Below are positions 50,801 to 60,744 of a DNA stretch of 64,000 nt, one piece after another (the stretch's first letter is position 1; every line of letters begins with the position of its first letter). A model generated the notes under the pieces. That model did not search any database and was not told where the DNA came from. It worked only from the letters and a program-made list of their open reading frames with translations. A program made the position numbers and the translations under genes. This DNA comes from Ramlibacter montanisoli (lineage in GTDB: Bacteria > Pseudomonadota > Gammaproteobacteria > Burkholderiales > Burkholderiaceae_C), in the NCBI RefSeq assembly GCF_013087525.1, contig NZ_JABFCS010000001.1, forward strand, positions 3,968,001 through 4,032,000, read 5' to 3'.

Positions 50801-52256
50801 CTTGGCGGCGTGGACATCATCGCCACAGGCGCCGGCACCAACAACCTCAGCGGCGGCTCGCTGGCCAGCGACAACTTCGTGCAGATCGAAGGCGACGGCA
50901 CCTTCGTCCTCGGCAACGTGACCGCCCCCTTCCTGAGCCTGGTCGAAGGCGCGACGGCGGCGCCCACGGTGTTCCAGCAGGGCGCCGGCGCCATCAAGGC
51001 GAGCGTGTTCGGTTCGCTCGACACGGATGCCGGCAGCAGCGTGCAGTTCCTCAATGCCGGCAACGAGATCGCCTCGCTGTCGCTGTCCGCCACCGGTGAC
51101 GTGAAGATCGCGAGTAGCATCACCCTGGACGTCGGTTTCGCCAGCGGCACCAACGTGCAGTTGAAGGGGGCCAACGTCTTCGTGGGCGTCGAGAGTGCCG
51201 TCACCGCCGTCGGCAATGTCGACATTTCCGGCACCGGCGCCGGCAGCACGATCGACACCACCGGCGGCTTCATCTCCGCCGGCGGCAACGTGGGCTTCAC
51301 CAATGCCGGCGATGTGGTGCTCGGCGGCGTCAGCACCAACACCTTGAGCGCCAGCATCGCCGGTTCGCTGTCGCAGGACCCCTTCACCTTCCCCCTTCCT
51401 CGATGCGCCCGGCGGCATCACCCTCAACGTCGGCGGCTCGGTCGACCTGGGCGGCAAGCTCGGACATGTGACCGGTTCCGCGGGTGGTGGCATCACCCTG
51501 GCCGGCGCCGGCGGCGTCGGCGCGGCGGGCCTGGGCTCCGGCGGCGACATCGAACTCTCGTCGATCGGGCCGGTCGCGGCGGCCGGCCCCGCGCAGTTCC
51601 TCGCGGCGCTCGTTCCCACCTCGCCGGGGGACCTCGACCTGATCGGGAGTGTCACCGCCGCAGGCATCGTGACCCTCATCAGCGCGAACAGCGTGGTCGT
51701 GCAGGACACGTCCACCGTCTCCGGCACCAGCCTGCAGATGAACGCGCCGCTCACCTCGGTGTTCGGCACGCTCAAGCCCGGCGGCAGCGGCGGCATCGGC
51801 TCCGCAACCGCCACCGGCGACCTGTTCATCGGCAGCACAGGCAGCGTGCAGATGGATGTCGCGTCGCTGACCTCGTTCGACACGCTGAACGTCACCGGCG
51901 CGGCCACCACGGGTTCGACCGCGGCGCTGCAATTCGTCGATGGCACCGGCGGCACGTCCACCGGGAGCTTCACGCCGACTTCGCTGGGAAGCGGCTCCAG
52001 CCTGAGCTTCAAGCTACCAAGTACGAACTGGAGCGTCAGCGGGACCCAGCCCTATGTCGTCACGATCGGCCTCCCGCCGCCTCCGCCGGCCCCCGGGCCG
52101 GTCACGCAACCGCTGCCGCTGGAGGAAGTCATCAACCAGGTGACCACCTTCGCCACCTTGTTCCTGCAGGAAGCCCAGGCGCAGCAGGAGGAAGAAGCCA
52201 AGGACAAGGCGATCGGCAAGGACGACATCGTCATCACCGAGACCGCCTGCAAGTAG
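47810..52256 (+). CDS. Two-partner-secretion exoprotein (filamentous haemagglutinin-like TpsA), one indel
   Basis: About 1,481 residues. An extended signal region (about 1-46) is followed by the TPS/haemagglutination N-terminal domain (about 48-180) with AIDWRSFSVPGGS, STSINRVLG and the NPAG motif at 132-135. After it comes a long repetitive Gly/Ala/Thr/Val-rich region that should fold as a beta-helix. The C-terminus has a proline run (PPPPPAPGP), a charged helix (EAQAQQEEEAKDKA) and ends ETACK with what seems the only cysteine. An extra C near 51395 breaks the frame in DPFTFPF-LDAPGG. The start has GGAG eight bases upstream. No TpsB transporter gene is in the window. Confidence 0.85.
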
Positions 52257-52262
52257 CCGCCG

Positions 52263-52283
52263 CCGGCCGCCGCGCGCGGCCGG
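52263..52283. terminator. GC hairpin between convergent genes
   Basis: CCGGCCGC-CGCGC-GCGGCCGG, an eight-base-pair perfect stem, between the stops of the exoprotein and the FAD oxidase. It has no T-run, so its terminator role is inferred from position. Confidence 0.5.
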
Positions 52284-52289
52284 TGCGCG

Positions 52290-53782
52290 TCAGAAGCGCG
52301 GCAGGTCCGGGTGCGTGATCCTGCCGCCGCGCACCAGCATCTTTCCGTATTCCGCGCAGCGGTTCAGCGTCGGGATCACCTTGCCGGGATTGAGCAGTTC
52401 CTTGCTGTCGAAGGCGCGCTTGACCGCGCGCATCTGCTCCAGCTCCTCGGGGCTGAACTGCACGCACATCGAGCTGAGCTTCTCCACGCCCACGCCGTGC
52501 TCTCCGGTCACCGTGCCGCCCATGGCGACGCTGGTCTCCAGGATCTCGGCGCCAAACAGCTCGCAGCGGTGCAGCTGGTCGGCGTCGTTGGCATCGAACA
52601 GGATCAGCGGGTGCAGGTTGCCGTCGCCCGCATGGAACACGTTGGCGCAGCGCAGGCCGTACTTCTTCTCCATCTCCTGGATCGCCAGCAGGATGTCCGC
52701 CAGGCGCTTGCGCGGGATGGTCGAATCCATGCACATGTAGTCGGGGCTGATGCGGCCGGAGGCGGGGAAGGCGTTCTTGCGGCCGCTCCAGAACTTCAGG
52801 CGCTCGGCCTCGTCGCGACTGACCGCGATGGCGGTGGCGCCGGCGTTGCGCAGCACCTCGCTCATGCGGCCGATCTCCTCTTCCACTTCCTCCGGCGTGC
52901 CATCGCTCTCGCACAGCAGGATGGCTTCGGCCGTGAGGTCGTAGCCGGCGTGCACGAAGTCCTCGACGGCGGCCGTCATCGGCTTGTCCATCATCTCCAG
53001 GCCGGCCGGGATGATGCCGGCGGCGATCACCGCGGCGACCGCATCGCCGGCTTTGCGCACGTCGTCGAAGCTGGCCATGATGCAGCGCGCCAGCAGCGGC
53101 TTGGGCACCAGCTTCACGGTGACTTCGGTGGCCACGGCCAGCATGCCCTCGCTGCCGATCACGATGGCCAGCAGGTCGAAGCCGGGCGCGTCCAGCGCCG
53201 CGCTGCCGAATTCCACCGGCTCGCCCTCGGCCGTGAAGCCGCGCACCTTCAGCACGTTGTGCACGGTCAGGCCGTACTTCAGGCAGTGCACGCCGCCCGA
53301 GTTCTCGGCCACGTTGCCGCCGATGGTGCAGGCGATCTGGCTGGAAGGATCGGGCGCGTAGTACAGGCCGTAGCTCGCCGCCGCCTCGCTGATCGCCAGG
53401 TTGCGCACGCCGCATTGCACGACCGCCGTGCGCGAGACGGGATCCACGCTCTGGATCGCGTTGAACTTCGCCCAGAGAGCGTGACGCCGAGCTTGTGCGG
53501 CATGGCGCCGCCGGACAGCCCGGTGCCGGCGCCGCGCGCGACCACCGGCACCTCCAGCGCGTGGCAGGTCTTGAGCACCGCCTGCACCTGCGCCTCGCTT
53601 TCCGGCAGCGCCACCACCAGCGGCCGCTGGCGGTAGGCCGTGAGGCCGTCGCACTCGTAGGGCGTGGTCTCCTCGGCGTGCCACAGCAGGCAGTCGGCCG
53701 GCAGCACCTTCGCGAGGGCCGCGACGACCTGTGCCTGCCGCTCGGCGCGGGCCAGGACTTCGGGATCGGTGGGGGCGTTCAT
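52290..53782 (-). CDS. FAD-linked oxidase, GlcD/D-lactate dehydrogenase-like, one indel
   Basis: Oxidises a D-2-hydroxy acid such as glycolate or D-lactate. About 497 residues. The PCMH-type FAD domain holds VVARGAGTGLSGGAMP, SSQIACTIGGNVAENSGGVHCLKYG and IVIGSEGMLAVATEVTVKL. The C-terminal FAD-oxidase domain holds NVFHAGDGNLHPLI and GTVTGEHGVG. A missing base near 53474 separates KLGVTLS from AKFNAIQSVDP. No glcE or glcF follows, so a single-subunit enzyme is likely. A LysR gene lies 79 bp upstream on the same strand and may regulate it. Confidence 0.9.
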
Positions 53783-53861
53783 GCGGCGTATCTTTCCACG
53801 ATTGCGGCGGCCGGGCGGCTCCGCACGGCTGAAGAATTTTCCGCCGGAGGCTGAAAAACGC

Positions 53862-54734
53862 CTAGACCAGGCTCTTCTTCAGCCAGTCGGCGAAGGCCGC
53901 GCACTCCCAGCGGTCCATGGTGCCGGTGCGCCAGCACAGGTAGTGCGCGTGCGGGCTGGGCACGTTGCGCGGCGACACCCGCTCCAGCGTGCCGTTCTCC
54001 AGCCAGGGCTGGCCGAGCTTCAGCCGCACCAGCGCCACGCCCAGGCCCTGCGCCGCCGCGTCGCACATCAGGCCGATGTCGTTGAAGCTGGAGCCTTCCG
54101 CGGGCTCGGGCGCATCCACGCCGTGGGCCAGGAACCAGGTGCGCCAGGGCTCCAGCGGGCTCTTGATCAACTTGGCCTGCAGCAGCTCCTCGATGCTGTC
54201 GAAGGGCCCGTGCCCGCGCAGGTAGGCGGGTGCGGCCAGCGGCGTGACCTCGTCGGTCATCAGGCACAGGTGCTCGACGTCGGCATAACGCCCGGTGCCG
54301 AAGCGGATCATCAGGTCGGCGTCCTCGGCGACCACGTCGAGCAGCGGGATGGACACCTGCAGCGTCAGGTCCACTTCCGGGTAGGCGTCGGTGAAGCCGC
54401 GCAGCCGGGGCATCAGCACGGAGCGCGCGAAGGTGGGCGTGACCGCCACCCGCAGCTTGCGCTTGCCGGCGCCGCCGTCGCGCCCCGGGAAGCGGCCCAG
54501 TGCCGCCAGGCCTTCCCGCACGTGCGCCAGGTATTCGCTGCCTTCGGTGGTGAGCGAGAAGTCGGCGCGGCCGAACAGCTTGGTGCCCAGGATCTGTTCC
54601 AGCTGGCGCACACGGTGGCTCACGGCGCTGGGCGTGACGAACAGCTCGTCGGCCGCCGCCGAGACGGAGCGCAGCCGCGCCAGGGCCTCGAAGGTGAGGA
54701 GGCACTGGATGGGCGGGATGCGGGCCGCGCTCAC
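53862..54734 (-). CDS. LysR family transcriptional regulator (GcvA-like)
   Basis: 290-residue regulator. The N-terminal helix-turn-helix is at about 8-67 (FEALARLRSVSAAADELFVTPSAVSHRVRQLEQILG), followed by a substrate-binding domain. The sequence resembles the GcvA branch. It starts 10 bp after the purU stop and precedes the FAD oxidase, all on one strand, so it could be co-transcribed with either. The inducer is unknown. Confidence 0.93.
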   Translation of the reverse strand: MSAARIPPIQCLLTFEALARLRSVSAAADELFVTPSAVSHRVRQLEQILGTKLFGRADFSLTTEGSEYLAHVREGLAALGRFPGRDGGAGKRKLRVAVTPTFARSVLMPRLRGFTDAYPEVDLTLQVSIPLLDVVAEDADLMIRFGTGRYADVEHLCLMTDEVTPLAAPAYLRGHGPFDSIEELLQAKLIKSPLEPWRTWFLAHGVDAPEPAEGSSFNDIGLMCDAAAQGLGVALVRLKLGQPWLENGTLERVSPRNVPSPHAHYLCWRTGTMDRWECAAFADWLKKSLV

Positions 54735-54744
54735 TTCATGCGCC

Positions 54745-55593
54745 CTACCTGAAGATCACCGTCTTGTGCCCGTTCAGCAGCACCCGGTGCTCGCTGTGCC
54801 ACTTCACCGCCCGCGCCAGCACCATGCTCTCGGTGTCGCGGCCGGTGGCGGTGAGGTCTTCCACCGTGTAGCCGTGGTCCACGCGCGCCACGTCCTGCTC
54901 GATGATCGGGCCTTCGTCGAGGTCCGCCGTCACGTAGTGCGCGGTCGCGCCGATCAGCTTCACGCCGCGGTCGTGCGCCTGGTAGTAGGGCTTGGCGCCC
55001 TTGAAGCTGGGAAGGAAGCTGTGGTGGATGTTGATCGCGCGGCCCGAGAGTTTGCGGCACAGGTCGTCCGACAGGATCTGCATGTAGCGCGCCAGCACCA
55101 CCAGTTCCGCGCCTTCCGATTCGATCACCTCGTACTGGCGCGCCTCGCCCTGCGCCTTGGTGGCGGAGGTGAGCGGGATGTGGTGGAAGGGCACGTTGTA
55201 GCTGGCGGCCAGCTGGTAGAACTCGCGGTGGTTGGAGATGATCGCGCGGATGTCCAGCGGCAGCAGCCCGCTCTTCCAGCGGAACAGCAGGTCGTTCAGG
55301 CAGTGGCCTTCCTTGCTGACGAAGATGACCGTCTTCATCGGCTGCTCGGAAGCGTGCAGCTTCCACTGCATCTGGAAGCCCTCGGCGAACATCTTCAGCT
55401 GCAGCCGCAGGTCGTCGGCCGTGAGCTGCCCGCAGGCGAAGCGCACCCGCATGAAGAACAGCCCGGTGTCGTGGTCGTTGTACTGGGCGGCTTCCTCGAT
55501 GTTGCCTCCGCGCTCCAGCAGGAAACCCGAGACGGCGTGGACGATCCCGGGGCGGTCCGGGCAGGAGAGGGTCAGGATGTAGGCTTCGGACAT
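54745..55593 (-). CDS. purU: Formyltetrahydrofolate deformylase
   Basis: Hydrolyses 10-formyl-THF to THF and formate, balancing C1 units and feeding formate to purine synthesis. 282 residues: N-terminal ACT domain (about 5-80, LSCPDRPGIVHAVSGFLLERGG) and C-terminal formyltransferase-like domain with INIHHSFLPSFKGAKPY and the catalytic Asp in VTADLDEGPIIEQ. First gene on the strand, divergent from the DUF4197 gene. Confidence 0.96.
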   Translation of the reverse strand: MSEAYILTLSCPDRPGIVHAVSGFLLERGGNIEEAAQYNDHDTGLFFMRVRFACGQLTADDLRLQLKMFAEGFQMQWKLHASEQPMKTVIFVSKEGHCLNDLLFRWKSGLLPLDIRAIISNHREFYQLAASYNVPFHHIPLTSATKAQGEARQYEVIESEGAELVVLARYMQILSDDLCRKLSGRAINIHHSFLPSFKGAKPYYQAHDRGVKLIGATAHYVTADLDEGPIIEQDVARVDHGYTVEDLTATGRDTESMVLARAVKWHSEHRVLLNGHKTVIFR

Positions 55594-55684
55594 AACTTTG
55601 CAATTGTCGCAGGCAGCCCGATTGACGCTCCCGCGGGGCTGGGGGCATCATGCTCAGCCATAAGGACCATGATCGGGAGCTTCC

Positions 55685-56458
55685 ATGCGCCGCCGCGACT
55701 TCACCGTCACTTCCCTCCTGGCGCTGCCGGCACTCGGCCTGCCGGCCCACGCCCAGATCCTGAAGGACCTGCAGGGGCTCGAGGGCCTGTTCGGCACGCA
55801 GCGTCCGCAGGGACAGCCCGGCACCCAGGGTCCGCAGGGCCTGGCCGGCATCAGCGACCTGGACGCCAACCGCGGCCTGAAGACGGCGCTGGAAACCGGC
55901 GCGCTGGCCGCCGTGAAGCTGCTCGGTCGCACCGACGGCTTCCTGGCCAATCCGCAGGTCCACATTCCGCTGCCCAAGGCGATGCAGGACGTGGCCAGGC
56001 TGCTCAAGACCCTGGGCATGGGCCGGCAGCTGGAGGACTTCGAGGTCTCGATGAACCGCGCGGCGGAACAGGCCGTGCCGATGGCCAAGAACCTGCTGGT
56101 GAACGCCGTGCGCAACATGAGCGTGACCGACGCCAAGCAGATCCTGACCGGCGGCGAAACCTCGGTCACCGGCTTCTTCGCGGACAAGACCCGCGAGCCG
56201 CTGCACGGCACCTTCATGCCGGTGGTGCACCAGGCCACGGCCAAGGTGGGCGTCGTGGAACAGTACGAGCGCCTGTCCTCCCGCGCGCAGGGCCTGGGGC
56301 TGTACCGCCCCGAGGACCCCACGGTGGACCACTACGTCACGCGCAAGGCGCTGGACGGCCTGTACTTCATGATCGGCGAGGAAGAGAAGAAGATCCGCCG
56401 CGACCCCATCGGCACCGGCAGCGCCATCCTGCAGAAGGTGTTCGGGGCCTTGCGCTGA
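55685..56458 (+). CDS. DUF4197 domain protein
   Basis: 257-residue exported protein of unknown function. It has a signal peptide with a twin-Arg-like start (MRRRDFTVTSLLALPALGLPA, cut near AHA-QI). A short collagen-like stretch (about 38-57, RPQGQPGTQGPQGLAG) is followed by the DUF4197 domain (LDANRGLKTALETGALAAVKLLG, DGFLANPQVHIPLP, GLYFMIGEEEKKIR). GGGAG is six bases upstream. The MRRRDF start could suit Tat, but the consensus SRRxFLK is incomplete. Confidence 0.88.
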   Translation: MRRRDFTVTSLLALPALGLPAHAQILKDLQGLEGLFGTQRPQGQPGTQGPQGLAGISDLDANRGLKTALETGALAAVKLLGRTDGFLANPQVHIPLPKAMQDVARLLKTLGMGRQLEDFEVSMNRAAEQAVPMAKNLLVNAVRNMSVTDAKQILTGGETSVTGFFADKTREPLHGTFMPVVHQATAKVGVVEQYERLSSRAQGLGLYRPEDPTVDHYVTRKALDGLYFMIGEEEKKIRRDPIGTGSAILQKVFGALR

Positions 56459-56497
56459 GACAAAGGTTTCCCTGAAGGCAGCCGGCGCCGTTCGGCG

Positions 56498-56518
56498 CAA
56501 AATGGGGGTTCGCGAACC
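56498..56518 (+). promoter_or_regulatory. Candidate -10 and palindromic leader of the aminotransferase
   Basis: CAAAAT at 56498-56503, then the perfect palindrome GGTTCGCGAACC at 56507-56518 and the ribosome site AGGAG before the ATG at 56529. Layout as before pgk, purC, tsaB and def. The palindrome could instead be an operator. Confidence 0.35.
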
Positions 56519-56528
56519 AGGAGTTCCC

Positions 56529-57860
<1,332 letters not shown>

Positions 57861-57884
57861 GCGCACGTTACGGCGCAGCGGAAG

Positions 57885-57917
57885 AAGGCGGCCCCAGGGC
57901 CGCCTTTTCCTTTCTTA
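57885..57917 (+). terminator. Rho-independent terminator after the aminotransferase
   Basis: AAGGCGGCCC-CA-GGGCCGCCTT (57885-57906), a stem of nine to ten base pairs, followed by TTCCTTTCTT. It lies 24 bases after the stop codon and is the best intrinsic terminator in the window. Confidence 0.88.
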
Positions 57918-57982
57918 CATGCCGAGCGGTAACCGCACGTTTTCCTGCGCGCGCAGCGGCGATGTTGGCCTAGAGTGGCGCG

Positions 57983-58327
57983 ATGCACATCAAGGAGTTT
58001 TCCACCCGGGTGGTCACGTTCAAGCTGGCCGCCGCCCTGGAGAAATACGAAATGGACCTGCGCGCCCTGGCCGACACCTGGCTGGACGCGGAGCTGTGCC
58101 GGCGCCTGCAGGCGGAGTTCGGCGAGCTGCGCATCCTGGGCGCCTCGCTGCCCAGGCTCTCGGTGGCGTGGGTCGCCGTGCTCGTCTCGCGCACGCGGCT
58201 GCTGCAGGCGCTGTGCAGCCGGACGGCGTCGGCCGGCGCGGCACTGCACGAACACCTGCTGGCCGTTGATGGCCTGCGCCGGCGCTGCCTGCGCAGCATC
58301 GGCGCGCAGAGCGTGGCGCCGGCGTAA
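57983..58327 (+). CDS. Hypothetical protein, 114 residues
   Basis: All-helical, Leu/Ala/Arg-rich soluble protein (MHIKEFSTRVVTFKLAAAL...) with two or three cysteines and no signal or membrane segment. TAAAG-type sequences follow its stop. It stands alone: a strong terminator precedes it and the convergent DUF2277 gene follows after 25 bp. Its start has AAGGAG nearby only inside the frame, so the exact start is uncertain. No family recognised. Confidence 0.6.
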   Translation: MHIKEFSTRVVTFKLAAALEKYEMDLRALADTWLDAELCRRLQAEFGELRILGASLPRLSVAWVAVLVSRTRLLQALCSRTASAGAALHEHLLAVDGLRRRCLRSIGAQSVAPA

Positions 58328-58352
58328 AGGGCGGCTTAAAGCGCGGCGCGCG

Positions 58353-58628
58353 TCAGCGCCGCTCGCCGAAGCGCGCCACGGCACGCTCGCGGGCCTTGGC
58401 CGCTTCGGCCTCGCGCGTGCGCGGCTCGGCGTGGGTGACCAGCGAGCGGATCAGGGTCCTGGCCGAGGCCGCGACTTCCTCCACCGCCCGCTCGAAGGCC
58501 GCTTCGTTGGCCTTGGACGGCACGTTGAAGCCGCTGAGCTTGCGCACGAACTGCAGGGACGCATCGCGGATCTCGAGCTCGGTCGCGGGCGGGTCGAAAT
58601 TGAAGAGGGTCTTGATGTTCCGGCACAT
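58353..58628 (-). CDS. DUF2277 family protein
   Basis: 91-residue small cytoplasmic protein. It begins MCRNIKTLFNFDPPAT and has QFVRKLSGFNVPSKANEAAF, the family signature; the function is unknown. The start at 58628 is fixed by the highly conserved N-terminus. It ends with a basic/acidic helical tail. No partner gene is evident. The 248 bases between it and the ABC gene (58629-58876) hold no convincing gene. Confidence 0.92.
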   Translation of the reverse strand: MCRNIKTLFNFDPPATELEIRDASLQFVRKLSGFNVPSKANEAAFERAVEEVAASARTLIRSLVTHAEPRTREAEAAKARERAVARFGERR

Positions 58629-58876
58629 GGGGCTGCTCTCCGCATCCACGGTTTTCCCCATGGTACGCATGCGCCCCGGCATGTCACACCCGTGAAATCC
58701 GACGCATGGAAGATCTCCACGTCGCGCCCGGGAGGCGTGGCAGCTTGCACCAGGAAGGACAGAGTCATGAAAGACGTGAACACGCTGCGGCGCCTGCTCG
58801 CGACGAGCGCGGCCCATTTCGGGCTGCCGCGGCCCGCCGGAACGCCGCTGCCGCCGGCCGTCGATCCGCCGGGCGC

Positions 58877-60703
58877 CTACAACGGCCGCAGGAAGTCCGC
58901 CACGCCGATCGCGGCGCCTGCGTCCTCGCTCTCCTCGCTGGCGGCCGTCGGGCCGACCGGTGCCGGCTCGCGCTCGCCGATCTGCTGGCGCCACATGGCG
59001 TAGTACAGGCCCTTGAGCTCCACCAGTTCCGCGTGGCTGCCGCTTTCCACGATGCGGCCCTTTTCCAGCACGTAGATGGCGTCCGCGTGCAGCACGGTGG
59101 ACAGCCGGTGCGCGATCAGCAGCGTGATCTGGGTGCGCCCGGCGGACACCCGGCGCACGGTCTCCGTCACCTGCTGCTCGGTGAGCGAATCGAGCGCGGA
59201 GGTGGCCTCGTCGAACACCAGCAGCTCGGGCTCGCGCAGCAGGGCGCGCGCGATCGACAGGCGCTGGCGCTCGCCGCCCGAGAGCTTGGTGCCGCCTTCG
59301 CCGATGATGGTGTCCAGGCCATTGGGCAGGCGCGCGAGCAGTGCCGCGCACTGCGCGTGCTGCAGCGCGGCCAGGATCTGGTCGTCCGTCGCATCCGGCC
59401 GCACGAACAGCATGTTCTCGCGCACGGTGCCGCCGAACAGCGTGGTTTCCTGCGTCACGTAGCCGACCTGCCGCCGCACCTCGTTGTAGCGCAGCTGCCG
59501 AGTGCCGACCTCGTTGAAGTAGACCTCGCCCGACGCGGGGCGGTAAAGGCCCAGGAGCAGCTTGACCAGCGTGGACTTGCCGGAGCCCGAGGGACCGACG
59601 AAGGCGATGGTGTCGCCGCGGCGCGCCGAGAAGCTGACGTCGTCGAGCGCGTTCTCCTTGCCGCCGCGGTGGCGGAACACCACGTGCTCGAAGCGCAGCG
59701 ACTCGACCGGGCCGATGTGCACCGCGTCCTTGGGCCGCTGGTCGATCGGCTTGGCCATCAGCTCGCCGAAGTTGGCCATCGAGGAGCTCGCCTCGCGCCA
59801 CGCCAGGATGATGGTGCCCAGCTCCTGCAGCGGAGCGAGGATGCCCACCGAGATGAACTGCATGGCGATCAGCTCGCCGGTGGACAGCACGTCGCGGAAG
59901 ATCAGCCAGAGCAGCGTGAACAGCACCGACAGCTTCAGCAGGCTGAGCGTCGTGCCCTGCAGGAAGCTGAAGCGGATGCGCCGCACCTTGGCCATCTCCA
60001 GCTCGAAGATCACCTGCGTCTGCGCCTCCAGCCGGCGGATCTCGCGGAAGGTGAGGCCCAGGCTGCGGATCAGCACCACGTTGCGCAGGCTTTCGGTGAT
60101 GAAGCCCGCGTTGCGCGTGGTCTCGCGGTTCAGTGCGCGCTGCTGGCCGCGGATCTGCCGGCTCAGGAGCCCGGACAGCCCGCCGATCACCACCAGTCCG
60201 ACCAGGAACACCGGCACCAGCAGCCAGCTCTTGGTCACCGCGTACCAGAGCAGGAAGCACAGGCCCACCAGCGAGGCGAACAGCACGTTGATGAAGGCGT
60301 TGATGAAGCGCTCGGTGTCGCGCCGCACGCGCAGCAGCAGGGACAGCGTCTCGCCGCTGCTCTGGTCCTCGAACTCCTGGTAGCGCAGGCGCAGCGTCTG
60401 GCGCAGGCCGTCGTTGAAGATCTGCGTGCCGAAGCGCTGCACCACCATCCGCGTGAGGTAGTCCTGCAGCGCCTTGCAGGCGCGCGAGGCGATGGCGACG
60501 GCGACGGCCAGGGCCAGCAGCCGCAATGCGCCACGCACCAGCTCCTCGTCGCTCTTGACGTCGCGCTGGTTGGCGTAGTCGTCCACCAGCCAGCCGAAGA
60601 TGATGGGGTCCACCAGCGCCAGCACCTGGCTCATGGCCGCCAGCAGCAGCGCCAGTGCCGCCAGCGTGCGCTGCGGCTTCAGGTATTTCCCCAGCAGGTT
60701 CAT
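58877..60703 (-). CDS. ABC exporter, fused permease and ATPase (MsbA-like)
   Basis: 608-residue half-transporter. The membrane domain spans about 15-305 with six helices (VLFASLVGLCFLLWYAV, LVPVFLVGLVVIGGLSGLL). The ATPase domain has Walker A GPSGSGKS at 370-377, signature LSGGE at 474-478, Walker B LLVFDE at 494-499 and the switch His532. It likely works as a homodimer exporting lipid, drug or peptide. It follows the DUF748 gene by 41 bp on the same strand, so a joint envelope role is possible. No lipid A-specific feature is seen. Confidence 0.92.
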   Translation of the reverse strand: MNLLGKYLKPQRTLAALALLLAAMSQVLALVDPIIFGWLVDDYANQRDVKSDEELVRGALRLLALAVAVAIASRACKALQDYLTRMVVQRFGTQIFNDGLRQTLRLRYQEFEDQSSGETLSLLLRVRRDTERFINAFINVLFASLVGLCFLLWYAVTKSWLLVPVFLVGLVVIGGLSGLLSRQIRGQQRALNRETTRNAGFITESLRNVVLIRSLGLTFREIRRLEAQTQVIFELEMAKVRRIRFSFLQGTTLSLLKLSVLFTLLWLIFRDVLSTGELIAMQFISVGILAPLQELGTIILAWREASSSMANFGELMAKPIDQRPKDAVHIGPVESLRFEHVVFRHRGGKENALDDVSFSARRGDTIAFVGPSGSGKSTLVKLLLGLYRPASGEVYFNEVGTRQLRYNEVRRQVGYVTQETTLFGGTVRENMLFVRPDATDDQILAALQHAQCAALLARLPNGLDTIIGEGGTKLSGGERQRLSIARALLREPELLVFDEATSALDSLTEQQVTETVRRVSAGRTQITLLIAHRLSTVLHADAIYVLEKGRIVESGSHAELVELKGLYYAMWRQQIGEREPAPVGPTAASEESEDAGAAIGVADFLRPL

Positions 60704-60744
60704 CGCCCGATTCTGCAGGGGCGGCGGGCGTCGCGGGTGCGTCG

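Noticed and set aside
10594..53782. Calling the interrupted genes pseudogenes
   Set aside because: Reading frames on both sides of each break are fully conserved, and several genes are essential. No second disabling changes beyond single small indels are seen.
58767..59003. Plus-strand frame starting MKDVNTLRRLL with AAGGACAG upstream
   Set aside because: It has a fair ribosome site, but two thirds lies antisense to the ABC exporter C-terminus and the sequence is low complexity. No evidence of a conserved protein.
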